Part shown: positions 1 to 8,834 of the stretch, piece by piece
How the letters are laid out: each line of letters starts with the position of its first letter
How positions within the stretch are numbered: the stretch's first letter is position 1
Position numbers and translations under genes: made by a program
Notes under the pieces: generated by a model
Seen by the model: the letters and a program-made list of their open reading frames with translations, nothing else
The model's database searches: none
Told to the model about the DNA's origin: nothing
From: Peptococcaceae bacterium BRH_c8a
GTDB lineage: Bacteria > Bacillota > Desulfotomaculia > Desulfotomaculales > Desulfallaceae
Direction of reading: 5' to 3'
Assembly (NCBI GenBank): GCA_000961575.1
Contig: LADP01000016.1
Location: 20,287-84,286 of the forward strand
Length of the DNA: 64,000 nt

Positions 1-55
1 CATCGATACAGGCTCCGCAGCTGATGCAAAGCTCTTGGTTTACTTCTGCCTGCAA
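1..55 (-). CDS. Ferredoxin-type 4Fe-4S protein, N-terminal fragment cut by window edge
   Basis: Reading leftward from a TTG at 55-53, the first 18 codons give MQAEVNQELCISCGACID, which opens a C-x2-C-x2-C iron-sulfur motif typical of 2[4Fe-4S] ferredoxins. A strong GGAGG Shine-Dalgarno lies a few bases upstream, which supports TTG as the start. The rest lies outside the window, so it could be a small ferredoxin or the N-terminus of a larger iron-sulfur protein. Confidence 0.55.
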   Translation of the reverse strand, partial: MQAEVNQELCISCGACID

Positions 56-107
56 TTATTCCACCTCCGGCGTAATAAGTTCAAAAACATTACATTGAGG
101 ACAGCAC

Positions 108-243
108 GTGTGTCCCCTGTCATAAGTTGGGGACATTCCTTGACCCCCAAGCTTTGACCCTTAAGCTGAGGTGTGTCCCCTGTCATAAGTTGGGGACATT
201 CCTTGACCCCCAAGCTTTGACCCTCAAGTTAAGGTGTGTCCCC
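108..243. repeat. Tandem 63-nt direct repeat with TGTCCCC/GGGGACA arms
   Basis: Copies at 108-170 and 171-233 differ at only a few positions, and a third copy starts at 234 and breaks off after about 10 nt. Each unit holds an inverted repeat, TGTCCCC then GGGGACA, able to form a hairpin, and a TTGACCC direct repeat. No coding sequence covers it. Similar GGGGACA/TGTCCCC ends recur at 10329-10380. Confidence 0.85.
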
Positions 244-350
244 TTTCCTTATATTTTGGCTGTATTGCTAGAAAATTATGCCCAGGAAAAAGATGCCCAA
301 TAATTAAGATTGTCATTCTGTGGGCTCCCTTCCTGCCGTTGGGTTTGTCG

Positions 351-379
351 TTGACAATTTTTGCTTTAGGGTAAATAAT
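351..379 (+). promoter_or_regulatory. Sigma-A-type promoter for the 401-913 gene
   Basis: TTGACA at 351-356 matches the -35 consensus exactly. A 17-nt spacer leads to AATAAT at 374-379, five of six bases of the -10 consensus. The start codon at 401 follows at a short leader distance with GAGGGGGTG as ribosome binding site. Confidence 0.65.
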
Positions 380-400
380 TATTATGAGGGGGTGTGTCTT

Positions 401-913
401 GTGTCGCAGGATGCCGCACAAAGTACCAAAAGAAAATGGTTATTGTTCATGATCTTTGCGCCAGGGATTTTTCTTATTCTTTACTGGGCGTCCCTAAGGT
501 ACAACCCCCCTGCCGCAGACGGTGTGGAGATGCCCCAAACATATGTTGAGCTGGGCGAGCGGGTACAGTTGGATGGTACTGGGTACCGGGTTTACCAGGG
601 TACTAAATTGTTTTCCGAACGGGTTGAATTGCCAAATAACCTGGCCATCGCCGAACCCGGCCGGGTTTATGTGGGCCTTGGTTTAGAGGCTGATAGTGGT
701 AAGTTGCCAGGGGAGATTAAAGTTATTGACACCCTTGGCAGCATGTATGCACCTCTGGATGTAAAAAGGGACGTAGTGGCCAGCACTTTTGGCTTAACCA
801 ATGACGATCACGACGTGTTTATGTTTAAGGTAAGTTCCAAGGCGGAAAATTTTTATTTTTTAATTGGTGACCATAAGCAGGCCTGGAGGTTTGCCAACAC
901 GTACCGAGAATAA
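401..913 (+). CDS. Hypothetical membrane-anchored protein
   Basis: A 170-residue protein that I do not recognise. After about 11 polar residues one hydrophobic segment (about residues 12-32, KWLLFMIFAPGIFLILYWAS) anchors it. The remainder is a soluble, probably extracytoplasmic, beta-rich domain with no catalytic motif I can name. I chose GTG at 401 because GAGGGGGTG lies just upstream and the promoter at 351-379 would fall inside the gene if the farther in-frame start at 320 were used. It precedes the XRE regulator by 34 nt on the same strand and may be co-transcribed with it and the acyl-CoA dehydrogenase. Confidence 0.6.
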   Translation: MSQDAAQSTKRKWLLFMIFAPGIFLILYWASLRYNPPAADGVEMPQTYVELGERVQLDGTGYRVYQGTKLFSERVELPNNLAIAEPGRVYVGLGLEADSGKLPGEIKVIDTLGSMYAPLDVKRDVVASTFGLTNDDHDVFMFKVSSKAENFYFLIGDHKQAWRFANTYRE

Positions 914-947
914 AGAGCATTTAAATAATAGCCCAAAGGAGCATAAA

Positions 948-1409
948 ATGGGGTATAAATCCATCGGCAAACGGTTGCAGATGGCCAGGGAAGAAGCGGG
1001 CTTCAATCAGGAACAGTTGGCGGCCAGAATTGGCTGCTCCCAATCGACCCTGTCTAATTATGAAAAGGGCAAGCGCAGAGTTTACCTGGCTCAACTAGAA
1101 AAAATTGCCTGGGTGCTTAATAAGCCCATTGAGTATTTTTTGCAGCCGGTGAATAACTATGCGGACGAGATAAATTCAATACGGACTGCTGAACATATCA
1201 ATGACCAGCCCCTTAGCAAAGCACTGGATAAAATCCCGTCTAGCCATCAAAGTAGGGATGTTCAATCTCACCTATCCGGAGTGCGGGATGAGCCTGTAGC
1301 TGAGGATGAGTTACTGCATTCTTTTCGCTCCCTCTCGCCCCAGGGCCAAAAACTGGCCCTTAACTTTATTGACTGGCTTAAGACCAAAGAGGTGAACAGG
1401 AATGGTTGA
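948..1409 (+). CDS. XRE-family transcriptional regulator
   Basis: A 153-residue protein with an N-terminal Cro/C1-type helix-turn-helix at about residues 7-60 (MAREEAGFNQEQLAARIGC then STLSNYEKGKR). The C-terminal half is a variable linker ending in a short helical segment (LSPQGQKLALNFIDWLK). ATG at 948 is preceded by AAAGGAG. Its last 8 nt overlap the start of the acyl-CoA dehydrogenase at 1402, so the two are translationally coupled and this protein is a likely regulator of that gene. This link is an inference. The effector is unknown. Confidence 0.8.
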   Translation: MGYKSIGKRLQMAREEAGFNQEQLAARIGCSQSTLSNYEKGKRRVYLAQLEKIAWVLNKPIEYFLQPVNNYADEINSIRTAEHINDQPLSKALDKIPSSHQSRDVQSHLSGVRDEPVAEDELLHSFRSLSPQGQKLALNFIDWLKTKEVNRNG

Positions 1410-2544
1410 TTTTAGTCTCACTCCCGAGCAGGAGCAGTTGATTGAGGAAACCAGAGCGCTTGCTTTGAAACACATAATTCCGATTGCCGGAAAACTTGAT
1501 CACGCCGGGGACGACCATTTTGATTTCGGGCCGGTACAAGTTCTGGCCGGCAACAATTTATTGACGCCCAATGTGCCTCGTGAATTCGGCGGCCGGGGGC
1601 TAAATCACTTGGCCACGTCACTGGTGGCAGAAGAACTGGGAGCAGCCTGTGCCGGTGTGGCCACGGTGATGCTGGCTAATATGCACGCCGCTACACCGAT
1701 TATATTAGCTGGCTCGCCAAAGCAGAAGCAAACATTTTTGCCCTTACTGACTGCCAGTCGGCCCAACTTGGCTGCGCTGGCGCTAACGGAACCGGAGGCC
1801 GGTTCTGATGTGGTGGCCATGTCGACGGTGGCGGTAGAAAAGGATGGTTTATGGGAAATTAGCGGGGAAAAGGAATTTGTCATCAACGGAGGGATAGCCA
1901 GTTTTACCACCCTTTTTGCCATGACAGACAGCCGAAAAGATAAAGCGGGCATGGTGGCGGTGATTATACCACAGGACGCACCGGGGTTTAAAGTTGGGGC
2001 GGTGCGTAACAAGATGGGTATTCGTTATGCCCGGACAACCAGACTGCTGTTTAATCAAACACCGGTACCCGTTGACCTGGCTATTGGGCCCAAGGGAACC
2101 GCATATCTTTTCTTAATGCAGACATTTGATCGCGGCCGGGCTATTTCAGGGGCCGTAGGAGTGGGCATAGCTAGGGCTGCCTATGAATTTGCGTTGGAAT
2201 TCAGTAAACAGCGGCATCAGTTTGGCCGGCCTATTTTTTCCCACCAGGCTGTATCTTTTGCCCTGGCGGAAATGGCCACCAGAATTGAATCTGCCCGTCT
2301 GATGGTGTGGAAGGCGTGTTGGTTGATAGACCATGATTTGGATTATACGATGGCCTCGTCTATGGCGAAAATTGCGGGCAGTCAGGTAGCCCAGTATGCT
2401 ACTGCGCAAGCTATGGATATTTGCGGGGGGCGGGGCTATTTAAAAGACTTTCCTCTGGAAAAGTATCTCCGTGATGCTCGGGCCTTGTCCCTGTTGGAGG
2501 GAACCAACCATATCCAGAAGGCGGTTATTGCTTCCCAATTATAA
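1402..2544 (+). CDS. Acyl-CoA dehydrogenase
   Basis: A 380-residue flavoenzyme of normal family length that oxidises an acyl-CoA to the 2-enoyl-CoA and passes electrons to an electron-transfer flavoprotein. The family signature TEPEAGSDV is near residue 127, and RQFG-type C-terminal motifs (QRHQFGRPI, CGGRGY) are present. SLLEGTNHIQ near the C-terminus carries the Glu that serves as catalytic base in short- and medium-chain members. The substrate cannot be read from sequence. No etfAB or enoyl-CoA hydratase lies nearby. The ATG overlaps the preceding regulator by 8 nt, and a strong terminator follows at 2560-2602. Confidence 0.9.
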   Translation: MVDFSLTPEQEQLIEETRALALKHIIPIAGKLDHAGDDHFDFGPVQVLAGNNLLTPNVPREFGGRGLNHLATSLVAEELGAACAGVATVMLANMHAATPIILAGSPKQKQTFLPLLTASRPNLAALALTEPEAGSDVVAMSTVAVEKDGLWEISGEKEFVINGGIASFTTLFAMTDSRKDKAGMVAVIIPQDAPGFKVGAVRNKMGIRYARTTRLLFNQTPVPVDLAIGPKGTAYLFLMQTFDRGRAISGAVGVGIARAAYEFALEFSKQRHQFGRPIFSHQAVSFALAEMATRIESARLMVWKACWLIDHDLDYTMASSMAKIAGSQVAQYATAQAMDICGGRGYLKDFPLEKYLRDARALSLLEGTNHIQKAVIASQL

Positions 2545-2559
2545 AAAACAAAATAAATT

Positions 2560-2602
2560 AAAAGGGGACTTACCAATTCTAAAGATGGAAAGTCCCCTTT
2601 TT
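2560..2602 (+). terminator. Rho-independent terminator
   Basis: A 12-bp perfect stem AAAAGGGGACTT / AAGTCCCCTTTT with an 18-nt loop, running straight into T residues, 15 nt after the acyl-CoA dehydrogenase stop. Confidence 0.85.
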
Positions 2603-2633
2603 ATAGAAGCTTTTAGAATTTGAATTTAATAAT

Positions 2634-2978
2634 TTAGGCGCTTAATTTGTAAACTTCCTTTTCTGCAATATGATACTCGGTATTGCAATTGAAGCAGTTG
2701 TAATAGCCAATGTCTTGCAATGTGCGGTCAGAGTGTCCGCAGTTTGGGCAGGTAAATGTCCTGACATCAAAAAATTTACCACAGAGCAGCATAAAGAATC
2801 CAACCACTCCGGCGGTCGCTCCGCCAATAGCGCCGGCGAATCCCCAGGGCGCTCCAGCGACAACGGCGATCATCCAGGTGGCAAACCCCACAATTAACAA
2901 GACGGAAACAAAAGCCAGGAGCCTTGAAAAGATTAGAGATAATTCCTGACAGTTGTCTTTTAGCCGTGGACTGGCCAT
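2634..2978 (-). CDS. Hypothetical membrane protein with C-terminal zinc ribbon
   Basis: A 114-residue protein with two hydrophobic segments in its first 65 residues, followed by a cysteine pair region CPNCGHSDRTL...CFNC that would bind one zinc. ATG at 2978 is favoured over an in-frame start 8 codons upstream because GGAGG precedes it at normal spacing. I do not recognise a family with known function. It is convergent with the acyl-CoA dehydrogenase and has no clear operon partner. Confidence 0.6.
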   Translation of the reverse strand: MASPRLKDNCQELSLIFSRLLAFVSVLLIVGFATWMIAVVAGAPWGFAGAIGGATAGVVGFFMLLCGKFFDVRTFTCPNCGHSDRTLQDIGYYNCFNCNTEYHIAEKEVYKLSA

Positions 2979-3076
2979 AAGCAATCTCCCTCCTCGAAAC
3001 AATAATTATGCTACAATTAATTATATAAGTTATATTCTTCTGCATCAATCCCATTTATCCTTCAGGCCAATTAGTA

Positions 3077-3131
3077 TCTCCTAAAAAAGTCTTGGTGACG
3101 CAATCTTCCGATAACACCAAACCCCAACCTG
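3077..3131. repeat. Shortened copy of the MITE-like repeat family
   Basis: It begins TCTCCTAAAAAAGTCTTGGT, like the left end of the 29199-29428 element, and ends TAACACCAAACCCCA, like its right arm. The interior is missing. It sits immediately downstream of alr. Confidence 0.6.
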
Positions 3132-3134
3132 TAC

Positions 3135-4259
3135 TTATAGATAAATACGCGGTACTCGGGTATTAATCATACAAAAAACTTCATAAGCAATGGTGCCTAT
3201 TTTAGCAGCTAGGTCATCTGCCCTAATTTCTGCACCGTTTTGGCGACCCAAAAGGACTACTTCTTCTCCCGGTACCACGCCGGGTATGTGTCCTACGTCA
3301 ACCATGAATTGATCCATGCAGACCCGGCCGATTACCGGTGCCCGCTGACCCCGCACCAGCACCTCTCCCCGGGATGATAATAACCGGCTGTAACCGTCGG
3401 CATAGCCGGCAGGGATAGTAGCCACCACTGTTTGGCTCGGTGTAACATAGCTGACCCCGTAACTAACACCGGTACCAGCCGGAACATTTTTTACATGGGC
3501 TACCAAGGCTTTAACCGACATGGCGGGCTTTAGAGAAACCTTGCTTATTTTAACTTCGTGCGACGGGTAAGCGCCATACATGGCAATACCGGCCCGAACC
3601 ATGTCCAGGTTTGTCTCGGGTAGATCGATGATGGCCGCGCTGTTGGCGGCGTGCCGGTAGCGAAAGGTAAGGCCGTTGACGGTCAAACTTTGGAGCAAGG
3701 TGCTGAATTTAAGCCACTGTGTCATGGTGTAATCTTTATTTTCGCTGTCGGCAGCGGCGAAGTGGGTAAAAATGCCTTCTAATTCCAGGCCAGGCAATGA
3801 GGCGATGGAAAGGATATCTCGCACTGCATCAGTATCTGCACAGCCAAATCCCAACCTGCCCATTCCGGTGTCGACCTTGATATGTACAACGGCTTTTTTC
3901 CCTTCCCGGGTAGCTATGGCAGATAATTCCACAGCTGTCTCATAGTCGTATACGGTTTGAGCCAGGCCGTTGTGCAGCAGGGTCGGGTAGTTTGCCGGTG
4001 GGGTATAACCAAGGACCAACACCGGTGCTTCTATGCCCGCCTGCCGTAGTGTCTCCCCTTCAGCCACCCGGGCAACTCCCAGGTAACTGGCACCGTTTTC
4101 CAGGGCGGTGCGGGCCACCTGGTTGGCTCCATGACCATAAGCATTGGCTTTTACCACTGCCATCAGCCTGGTGTCTGGTGCTATAACGCCTGCCAACTGC
4201 CTGACATTATGCGCAATGGCTTGCAGGTCAATTTCCGACCATACCGGTACATGGGACAT
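3135..4259 (-). CDS. alr: Alanine racemase
   Basis: A 374-residue fold-type III PLP enzyme converting L-alanine to D-alanine for peptidoglycan. The PLP lysine is K37 in [12 protein letters not shown], and the catalytic tyrosine lies in the GVSYGVSY region (about residue 265). The C-terminal beta domain is complete. ATG at 4259 is chosen over one 6 codons upstream because GGAGG lies between them. Alanine dehydrogenase is upstream on the same strand, separated by about 170 nt that hold a palindromic repeat, so D- and L-alanine metabolism are clustered. Confidence 0.95.
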   Translation of the reverse strand: MSHVPVWSEIDLQAIAHNVRQLAGVIAPDTRLMAVVKANAYGHGANQVARTALENGASYLGVARVAEGETLRQAGIEAPVLVLGYTPPANYPTLLHNGLAQTVYDYETAVELSAIATREGKKAVVHIKVDTGMGRLGFGCADTDAVRDILSIASLPGLELEGIFTHFAAADSENKDYTMTQWLKFSTLLQSLTVNGLTFRYRHAANSAAIIDLPETNLDMVRAGIAMYGAYPSHEVKISKVSLKPAMSVKALVAHVKNVPAGTGVSYGVSYVTPSQTVVATIPAGYADGYSRLLSSRGEVLVRGQRAPVIGRVCMDQFMVDVGHIPGVVPGEEVVLLGRQNGAEIRADDLAAKIGTIAYEVFCMINTRVPRIYL

Positions 4260-4306
4260 GATTGCCCAAACCTCCATAATTATAAGAACATAAATGCTGC
4301 TGTTAA

Positions 4307-4368
4307 TGTCATCCTGAGCGTAGCGAAGGATCTGGGCTTTAAGATTCTTCGCTGCGCTCAGAATGACA
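4307..4368. repeat. Palindromic repeat, TGTCATYCTGAGCG family
   Basis: Left arm TGTCATCCTGAGCGTAGCGA and right arm ending in GCTCAGAATGACA form a 62-nt imperfect inverted repeat between ald and alr. The same sequence recurs at 8003, 17401, 17492, 20453, 25512, 32479 and 62215. Confidence 0.85.
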
Positions 4369-4429
4369 GGCTTAACGACATCACGCTGTACTACTTCCTA
4401 ATTTAACGGTATAACATATTTTTTAATGC

Positions 4430-5545
4430 TTAGTCCAGTGCTTTTTCCAAGGTGCAGTATTCCATATTATGTGCTTGGGCCACCGGGTCGCAAGTGAGCT
4501 TCCCGCCCATTGTATTTACTCCCTTGGCCAAAGCCGGGTTTTTCATAATGGCGGCCGGGAAACCCTTATTGGCCAGTTCAATAACGTAGGGCAGCGTGGC
4601 GTTTGTTAGCGCGAAAGTGGATGTGCGGGCCACTGCACCCGGTATGTTGGCCACTGCGTAATGAATTACCCCATGTTTTTCGTAAATTGGGTTGCTGTGG
4701 GTGGTGACCCGGTCAATGGTTTCCACCGAACCGCCTTGGTCAATAGCCACGTCCACTATAACCGATCCTGGTTTCATTTTTTTAACCATTTCCTCGGTAA
4801 CCAGATGGGGCGCCTTGGCTCCGGGCACCAGTACCGCGCTGACCAATAAGTCAGCGAATTGTACTGCCGACTCGATGTTAAAGCTGTTGGAAACCAGTGT
4901 TTTAATCCGTGGCCCGAAAATATCGTCCAGGTAGCGCAGGCGCTCCGCGTTTTGATCAATAATTGTTACCTGGGCACCCATTCCGCTAGCCATTTTAGCA
5001 GCATTAATACCTACTATGCCCCCGCCGATAATTACAACGTCGGCAGCAGGTACTCCCGGCACGCCGCCCATCAGGACACCCTTGCCGCCCTGTGGTTTTT
5101 CCAAGAACCGGGCGCCAATTTGCACGGCCATGCGACCGGCTACTTCGCTCATGGGGACCAACAGTGGCAAAGATCCGTTATCTTGTTGAATTGTTTCGTA
5201 AGCGATACCGATAATTTGTTTTTCTAACAACATTTTGGTTAATTCCGGTTCCCGGGCTAGATGGAGGTAGGTAAATAGGATTTGTCCCGGACTGAAAAGA
5301 CCGTATTCCTCTGGCAGCGGTTCTTTGACTTTGAGGATCATTTCCGCACTGGCAAAAACTTCTTCCCGGGGCACGATATTGGCACCGGCCTGCTGATACG
5401 CCTGGTCTGTGATGCCGCTGCCCAGTCCGGCTCCCTGTTCTATAAGTAAAATGTGCCCATACTTGACCAGCGTTTGCACACCGGCCGGGGTAACGGCCAC
5501 CCGGTCTTCATTAGACTTGATTTCTTTAGGTATCCCGATTTGCAT
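4430..5545 (-). CDS. ald: Alanine dehydrogenase
   Basis: A 371-residue NAD-dependent enzyme that interconverts L-alanine with pyruvate plus ammonia. The N-terminus [20 protein letters not shown] is characteristic, the substrate region includes Lys in [11 protein letters not shown], and the Rossmann motif [18 protein letters not shown] is near residue 175. The length is standard. It is 34 nt downstream of nnr and belongs to the acpS-nnr-ald-alr run. In spore formers Ald also serves alanine use during sporulation, but nothing here shows its regulation. Confidence 0.95.
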   Translation of the reverse strand: MQIGIPKEIKSNEDRVAVTPAGVQTLVKYGHILLIEQGAGLGSGITDQAYQQAGANIVPREEVFASAEMILKVKEPLPEEYGLFSPGQILFTYLHLAREPELTKMLLEKQIIGIAYETIQQDNGSLPLLVPMSEVAGRMAVQIGARFLEKPQGGKGVLMGGVPGVPAADVVIIGGGIVGINAAKMASGMGAQVTIIDQNAERLRYLDDIFGPRIKTLVSNSFNIESAVQFADLLVSAVLVPGAKAPHLVTEEMVKKMKPGSVIVDVAIDQGGSVETIDRVTTHSNPIYEKHGVIHYAVANIPGAVARTSTFALTNATLPYVIELANKGFPAAIMKNPALAKGVNTMGGKLTCDPVAQAHNMEYCTLEKALD

Positions 5546-5579
5546 GTTATGATACTCCTATTCTAAAAATGGATTTGTT

Positions 5580-7139
5580 TTAGCCTATTTCGTTTTCTAA
5601 TTCCTTAATTATTCCCGGTAATTGTTCCAAGATGTCTGTGGCCAGCATTCCGGCCATGCCCTGCTGCTCGGCGGCGGCGTCACCGGCGCGGCCATGCAGG
5701 TAAACCCCTGCTGCTGCCGCGCTGCCGGCGGTCATTCCCTGGGCCATTAAGCCGGCAATCAGCCCGGTTAGCACGTCACCGGTGCCGCCGCTGGCCATAC
5801 CGGGGTTGCCGGTACTGTTTATGTATATTGAACCGTCCGGTTCTGCAATTACCGTGCCTGCGCCTTTTAACACCACGATGGTGTTCCACTCCACAGCCTT
5901 TTTAGCCGTCGTTGCTAACCGATTGTTTTGCACCTTGTCGATACTAATGCCGCAAAGGCGCGCCATTTCACCAGGGTGAGGTGTTAGTACAAGATCCGAT
6001 TTGACCAGTCGAAACAGCTCGGTTCGCCCGGTCATGGCGTTTAAACCATCGGCATCCAGTACGCAGGGCTTCTCTATTTTCAATAATAATTCCCTAACCA
6101 GTGCTTTGGTTTCATTGCTGCCGCCCAAACCGGGCCCCAGAGCAATTACGTCGGTGTTAACAGCCCGCTCGGTGATCATGTCCAGCGCGGATTTGTCCAA
6201 GGTGCCGTTATTTGTCTCCGGCAGCGGAAATGTCATTACCTCGGTCAACTTGGTTTCGACAATGTTATGGATGCCTGCAGGCACCCCCAGGGTGACCAAA
6301 CCCGCTCCGGAACGGGCTGCCGCTTGGGCTGCCAACACAGCGGCGCCCGACATGCCTCTAGACCCGGCGATCAGGAGCACGCGGCCGAAGTTGCCTTTGT
6401 GTTCCCTGCCCTCCCGGCGGGGCCAGTCTCCGCATACCAACTGTTTGGTTATTAGGTTTCTTTTGGCTTGGTTATCGGCCAGCAGGGCAGCAGGTATGGA
6501 AATATCCGCTATGTGCAACTTACCTACATAAAGTCTGGATTCCGGTAGTACCAGCCCGATTTTAGGCAGAGCGAAGGTTACGGTATAGCTGGCCCGGATA
6601 CAGGGGCCGTTGACCCGCCCGGTATCTGCTTCCAGGCCGGATGGTATATCAACGGCAACCACGGGCTTGCCACAGGCATTGATGGCTTCAATAAACGTAG
6701 CCATTGGTTTTTGGATCGTGCCTTTAAAACCGGTGCCATAAAGGGCATCAACTACCAGGTCGGCATTCATCAGCGCCAGGCGAACCAGGTTAATGTCATT
6801 ACTCTTGGTGAGTGGAAACACTTTCTGCCCTGTCTTGAGCCAGATATTTAAATTAACCTGGGCATCACCGCTGATTTGCTCCTGTTCGGCAGCCAGGAAA
6901 ACCTGTACCTGGGCACCCATATTGAGCAGGTGCCTGGCCACCACAAATCCGTCTCCACCATTGTTGCCTTTACCCGCAAAGATAACCGCATGCTTACCGG
7001 CCGGATCCCCCAGCACGTCAGTGACTGCTTTAACCACCTGCAGTCCGGCGTTTTCCATGAGCACGACACCTGGAATGCCAAACTCACTAATGGCCAGGCG
7101 GTCTATGCTACCCATCTCACTAGCGGTCACAAGTCTCAA
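5580..7139 (-). CDS. nnr: Bifunctional NAD(P)HX epimerase / ADP-dependent dehydratase
   Basis: A 519-residue fusion that repairs hydrated NADH and NADPH. The N-terminal YjeF epimerase domain (about 1-215) has VIFAGKGNNGGDGFVVARHL and AVDIPSGLEADTG. The C-terminal dehydratase domain (about 235-510) has GSRGMSGAAVLAA, DADGLNA, LTPHPGEMARL and the nucleotide-binding NPGMASGGTGDVLTG. Both halves look complete. Only 2 nt separate it from acpS upstream, a pairing seen in many Firmicutes. Confidence 0.95.
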   Translation of the reverse strand: MRLVTASEMGSIDRLAISEFGIPGVVLMENAGLQVVKAVTDVLGDPAGKHAVIFAGKGNNGGDGFVVARHLLNMGAQVQVFLAAEQEQISGDAQVNLNIWLKTGQKVFPLTKSNDINLVRLALMNADLVVDALYGTGFKGTIQKPMATFIEAINACGKPVVAVDIPSGLEADTGRVNGPCIRASYTVTFALPKIGLVLPESRLYVGKLHIADISIPAALLADNQAKRNLITKQLVCGDWPRREGREHKGNFGRVLLIAGSRGMSGAAVLAAQAAARSGAGLVTLGVPAGIHNIVETKLTEVMTFPLPETNNGTLDKSALDMITERAVNTDVIALGPGLGGSNETKALVRELLLKIEKPCVLDADGLNAMTGRTELFRLVKSDLVLTPHPGEMARLCGISIDKVQNNRLATTAKKAVEWNTIVVLKGAGTVIAEPDGSIYINSTGNPGMASGGTGDVLTGLIAGLMAQGMTAGSAAAAGVYLHGRAGDAAAEQQGMAGMLATDILEQLPGIIKELENEIG

Positions 7140-7141
7140 AC

Positions 7142-7519
7142 TTATTTCACCTCCTGGCGCACTGCGGTAGCGAAAGCCACGGCCCGCCCGCGGTCGTGCG
7201 CAATTGACAGTAGTACAACGGAAATTTTTTCGGCCCCGGCATGTTGTTCGGCCCTGCCGGACAGGGTGACCTGAACCGGGTGGCCTCCGCCGCCCGTCAC
7301 TTCTACGTCGTGCCAGGCCGTTAACCCGGTGCCCAGGGCTTTGAATACCGCTTCTTTGGCGGCAAAACGCGCAGCCAGGCAGGGCCAGGGGTCACGGCGA
7401 CGCATGCAAAAGCTGATTTCCCGACGGGTAAAGACCCGGTTTAAGAATCGGTTTCCCCCTCTTTCCGCCGCCCGGGCCACTCTGGCTATTTCAATAATAT
7501 CGGTACCGATGCCTGCCAC
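7142..7519 (-). CDS. acpS: Holo-[acyl-carrier-protein] synthase
   Basis: A 125-residue 4'-phosphopantetheinyl transferase that activates ACP. IGTDIIEIARV with its metal-binding Asp is at the N-terminus, and AARFAAKEAVFKALG with the conserved Glu-Lys is near residue 55. The start is GTG at 7519 with only a weak ribosome binding site. It is the first gene of the nnr-ald-alr run. Confidence 0.92.
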   Translation of the reverse strand: MAGIGTDIIEIARVARAAERGGNRFLNRVFTRREISFCMRRRDPWPCLAARFAAKEAVFKALGTGLTAWHDVEVTGGGGHPVQVTLSGRAEQHAGAEKISVVLLSIAHDRGRAVAFATAVRQEVK

Positions 7520-8060
7520 TAAAATAACTACTCACATCCATAAATAAGATATTAGGGAATGCTAACTTCTTATTTTACTTTTACCATTAAATTCAACTAC
7601 CTGTTAATTCAACGTTGAAAATGAAAAACCTGCCTTGCAACAAGTAAAATGCATCTGTCCTAATTGCATTATACTTATTGCCAGTAAGCAGGTTTAAAAT
7701 ACTCAGAAAAAACTTTTAAGCTGGTTGTAGTGGGCGCGGCGCTCCGGTGATATCGCTCCGCTCTCTCTTGCAATTCTTATTGTTGTGGTTGGAGAAGGTT
7801 ATTGTTACCGCATGGTATAAACTGCTTAACCGTTTGGCTACGCCCTAAGCAGCCATGAATTCGGGGCTATGACGGGCTAATCTACGCACTCAGGTGCACC
7901 GTTCGCTCCGGATATCACCGGATCGCCGCGAGAGCTGATTTTTCATTTTCTGCTGGTGCGCGTTAGCGGCATGGTTGTCTACCTAGAAAATAGACTGGCA
8001 AATGTCATCCTGAGCGTAGCGAAGGATCTTGTCTTTCATCCCACCTCTGATGTAGGCGTT
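7520..8060. other. Noncoding interval with long hairpin and inverted repeat
   Basis: No convincing gene. At 7626-7695 a roughly 70-nt imperfect hairpin has outer arms AAACCTGC / GCAGGTTT. On the minus strand it is followed by T-rich sequence, so it could end the LytTR transcript. A second pair, TCCGGTGATATC near 7742 and its inverse near 7915, flanks a GC-rich stretch of about 170 nt that resembles a decayed mobile repeat. A half copy of the TGTCATCC family lies at 8003-8030. Confidence 0.55.
8003..8030. repeat. Half copy of the TGTCATYCTGAGCG repeat
   Basis: TGTCATCCTGAGCGTAGCGA followed by AGGATCTT matches the left arm of the other copies. The right arm is absent. Confidence 0.7.
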
Positions 8061-8834
8061 TTAGAAACCGAGGATTTTTCTCAGTTTTTTAGCTTGGGCC
8101 CGGCTGACCGGGACTTCACTGTTTAACTTGTCTTCCACTACCAGATTGTAAGTGCCGTTGAAAAAGGGTACTATCTCCCTAACTTTGTGCAGGTTTACCA
8201 GGTAACAGCGGTGGGTGCGGAAAAACACCTGCGGGTTAAGCCTGGCTTCCAGTTCTTTAAGTGTAAAGCGGGTTAACAGTTTATCATTATGGGTTTTAAT
8301 ATATATATAGTCCTGTTCAGTGAAGGCAAAGAAAATATCCGACTCGGCTACCAGCACGGTCTTGCCCTGTTTTTCTGCCGGAATGCGGTCGATTTTAATT
8401 GTCGATGGATCAACTTTGTTTTTGCCGGTGGCTGGTTTAACTTCTTCTCCGTTGTCCGGCGGTGTTTCCTGGTAGGATTTGACCACCTTGTCTATAGCTT
8501 TTTTCAGACGGGCCGGCTCTACCGGCTTAAGCAGGTAATCCACCGCGTTTACTTCAAATGCCTGGACCGCATATTCGTCGTAGGCGGTAACAAAAATAAC
8601 ATGTGGCTGTTTGGGCAGTTCCTGAATGGCGGCACCCAGTTCCAAACCGGTCATGCCAGGCATGGATACGTCCAAAAATAGTACCTGATAGTCCAGGGCC
8701 TTAATCAAGGCCAATGCTTCTTGTGCGTTTGTGGCCTCCCCTACTATTTCCACATCGCTAAAGCTGCTTAAAAGAAAACGCAGTTCCTGGCGGGCCGGGT
8801 ATTCGTCATCGACAATCAATGCCTTAAGCTTCAT
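8061..8834 (-). CDS. LytTR-type two-component response regulator
   Basis: A 257-residue protein with a receiver domain (about 1-120, phospho-acceptor D55 in VLFLDVSMPG, with DDE near residue 10) and a C-terminal LytTR DNA-binding domain (about 155-255, with FFRTHRCYLVNL and VPVSRAQAKKLRKIL). ATG at 8834 is chosen because AAGGAGG precedes it at good spacing. A farther in-frame start would lie within the kinase gene. It overlaps the kinase gene by 11 nt, so the two form a pair. LytTR regulators bind short direct repeats about two helical turns apart. Confidence 0.93.
   Translation of the reverse strand: MKLKALIVDDEYPARQELRFLLSSFSDVEIVGEATNAQEALALIKALDYQVLFLDVSMPGMTGLELGAAIQELPKQPHVIFVTAYDEYAVQAFEVNAVDYLLKPVEPARLKKAIDKVVKSYQETPPDNGEEVKPATGKNKVDPSTIKIDRIPAEKQGKTVLVAESDIFFAFTEQDYIYIKTHNDKLLTRFTLKELEARLNPQVFFRTHRCYLVNLHKVREIVPFFNGTYNLVVEDKLNSEVPVSRAQAKKLRKILGF

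Noticed and set aside
108..243. CRISPR array
   Set aside because: The 63-nt unit is repeated in direct contact, with no spacers, and there are no cas genes.
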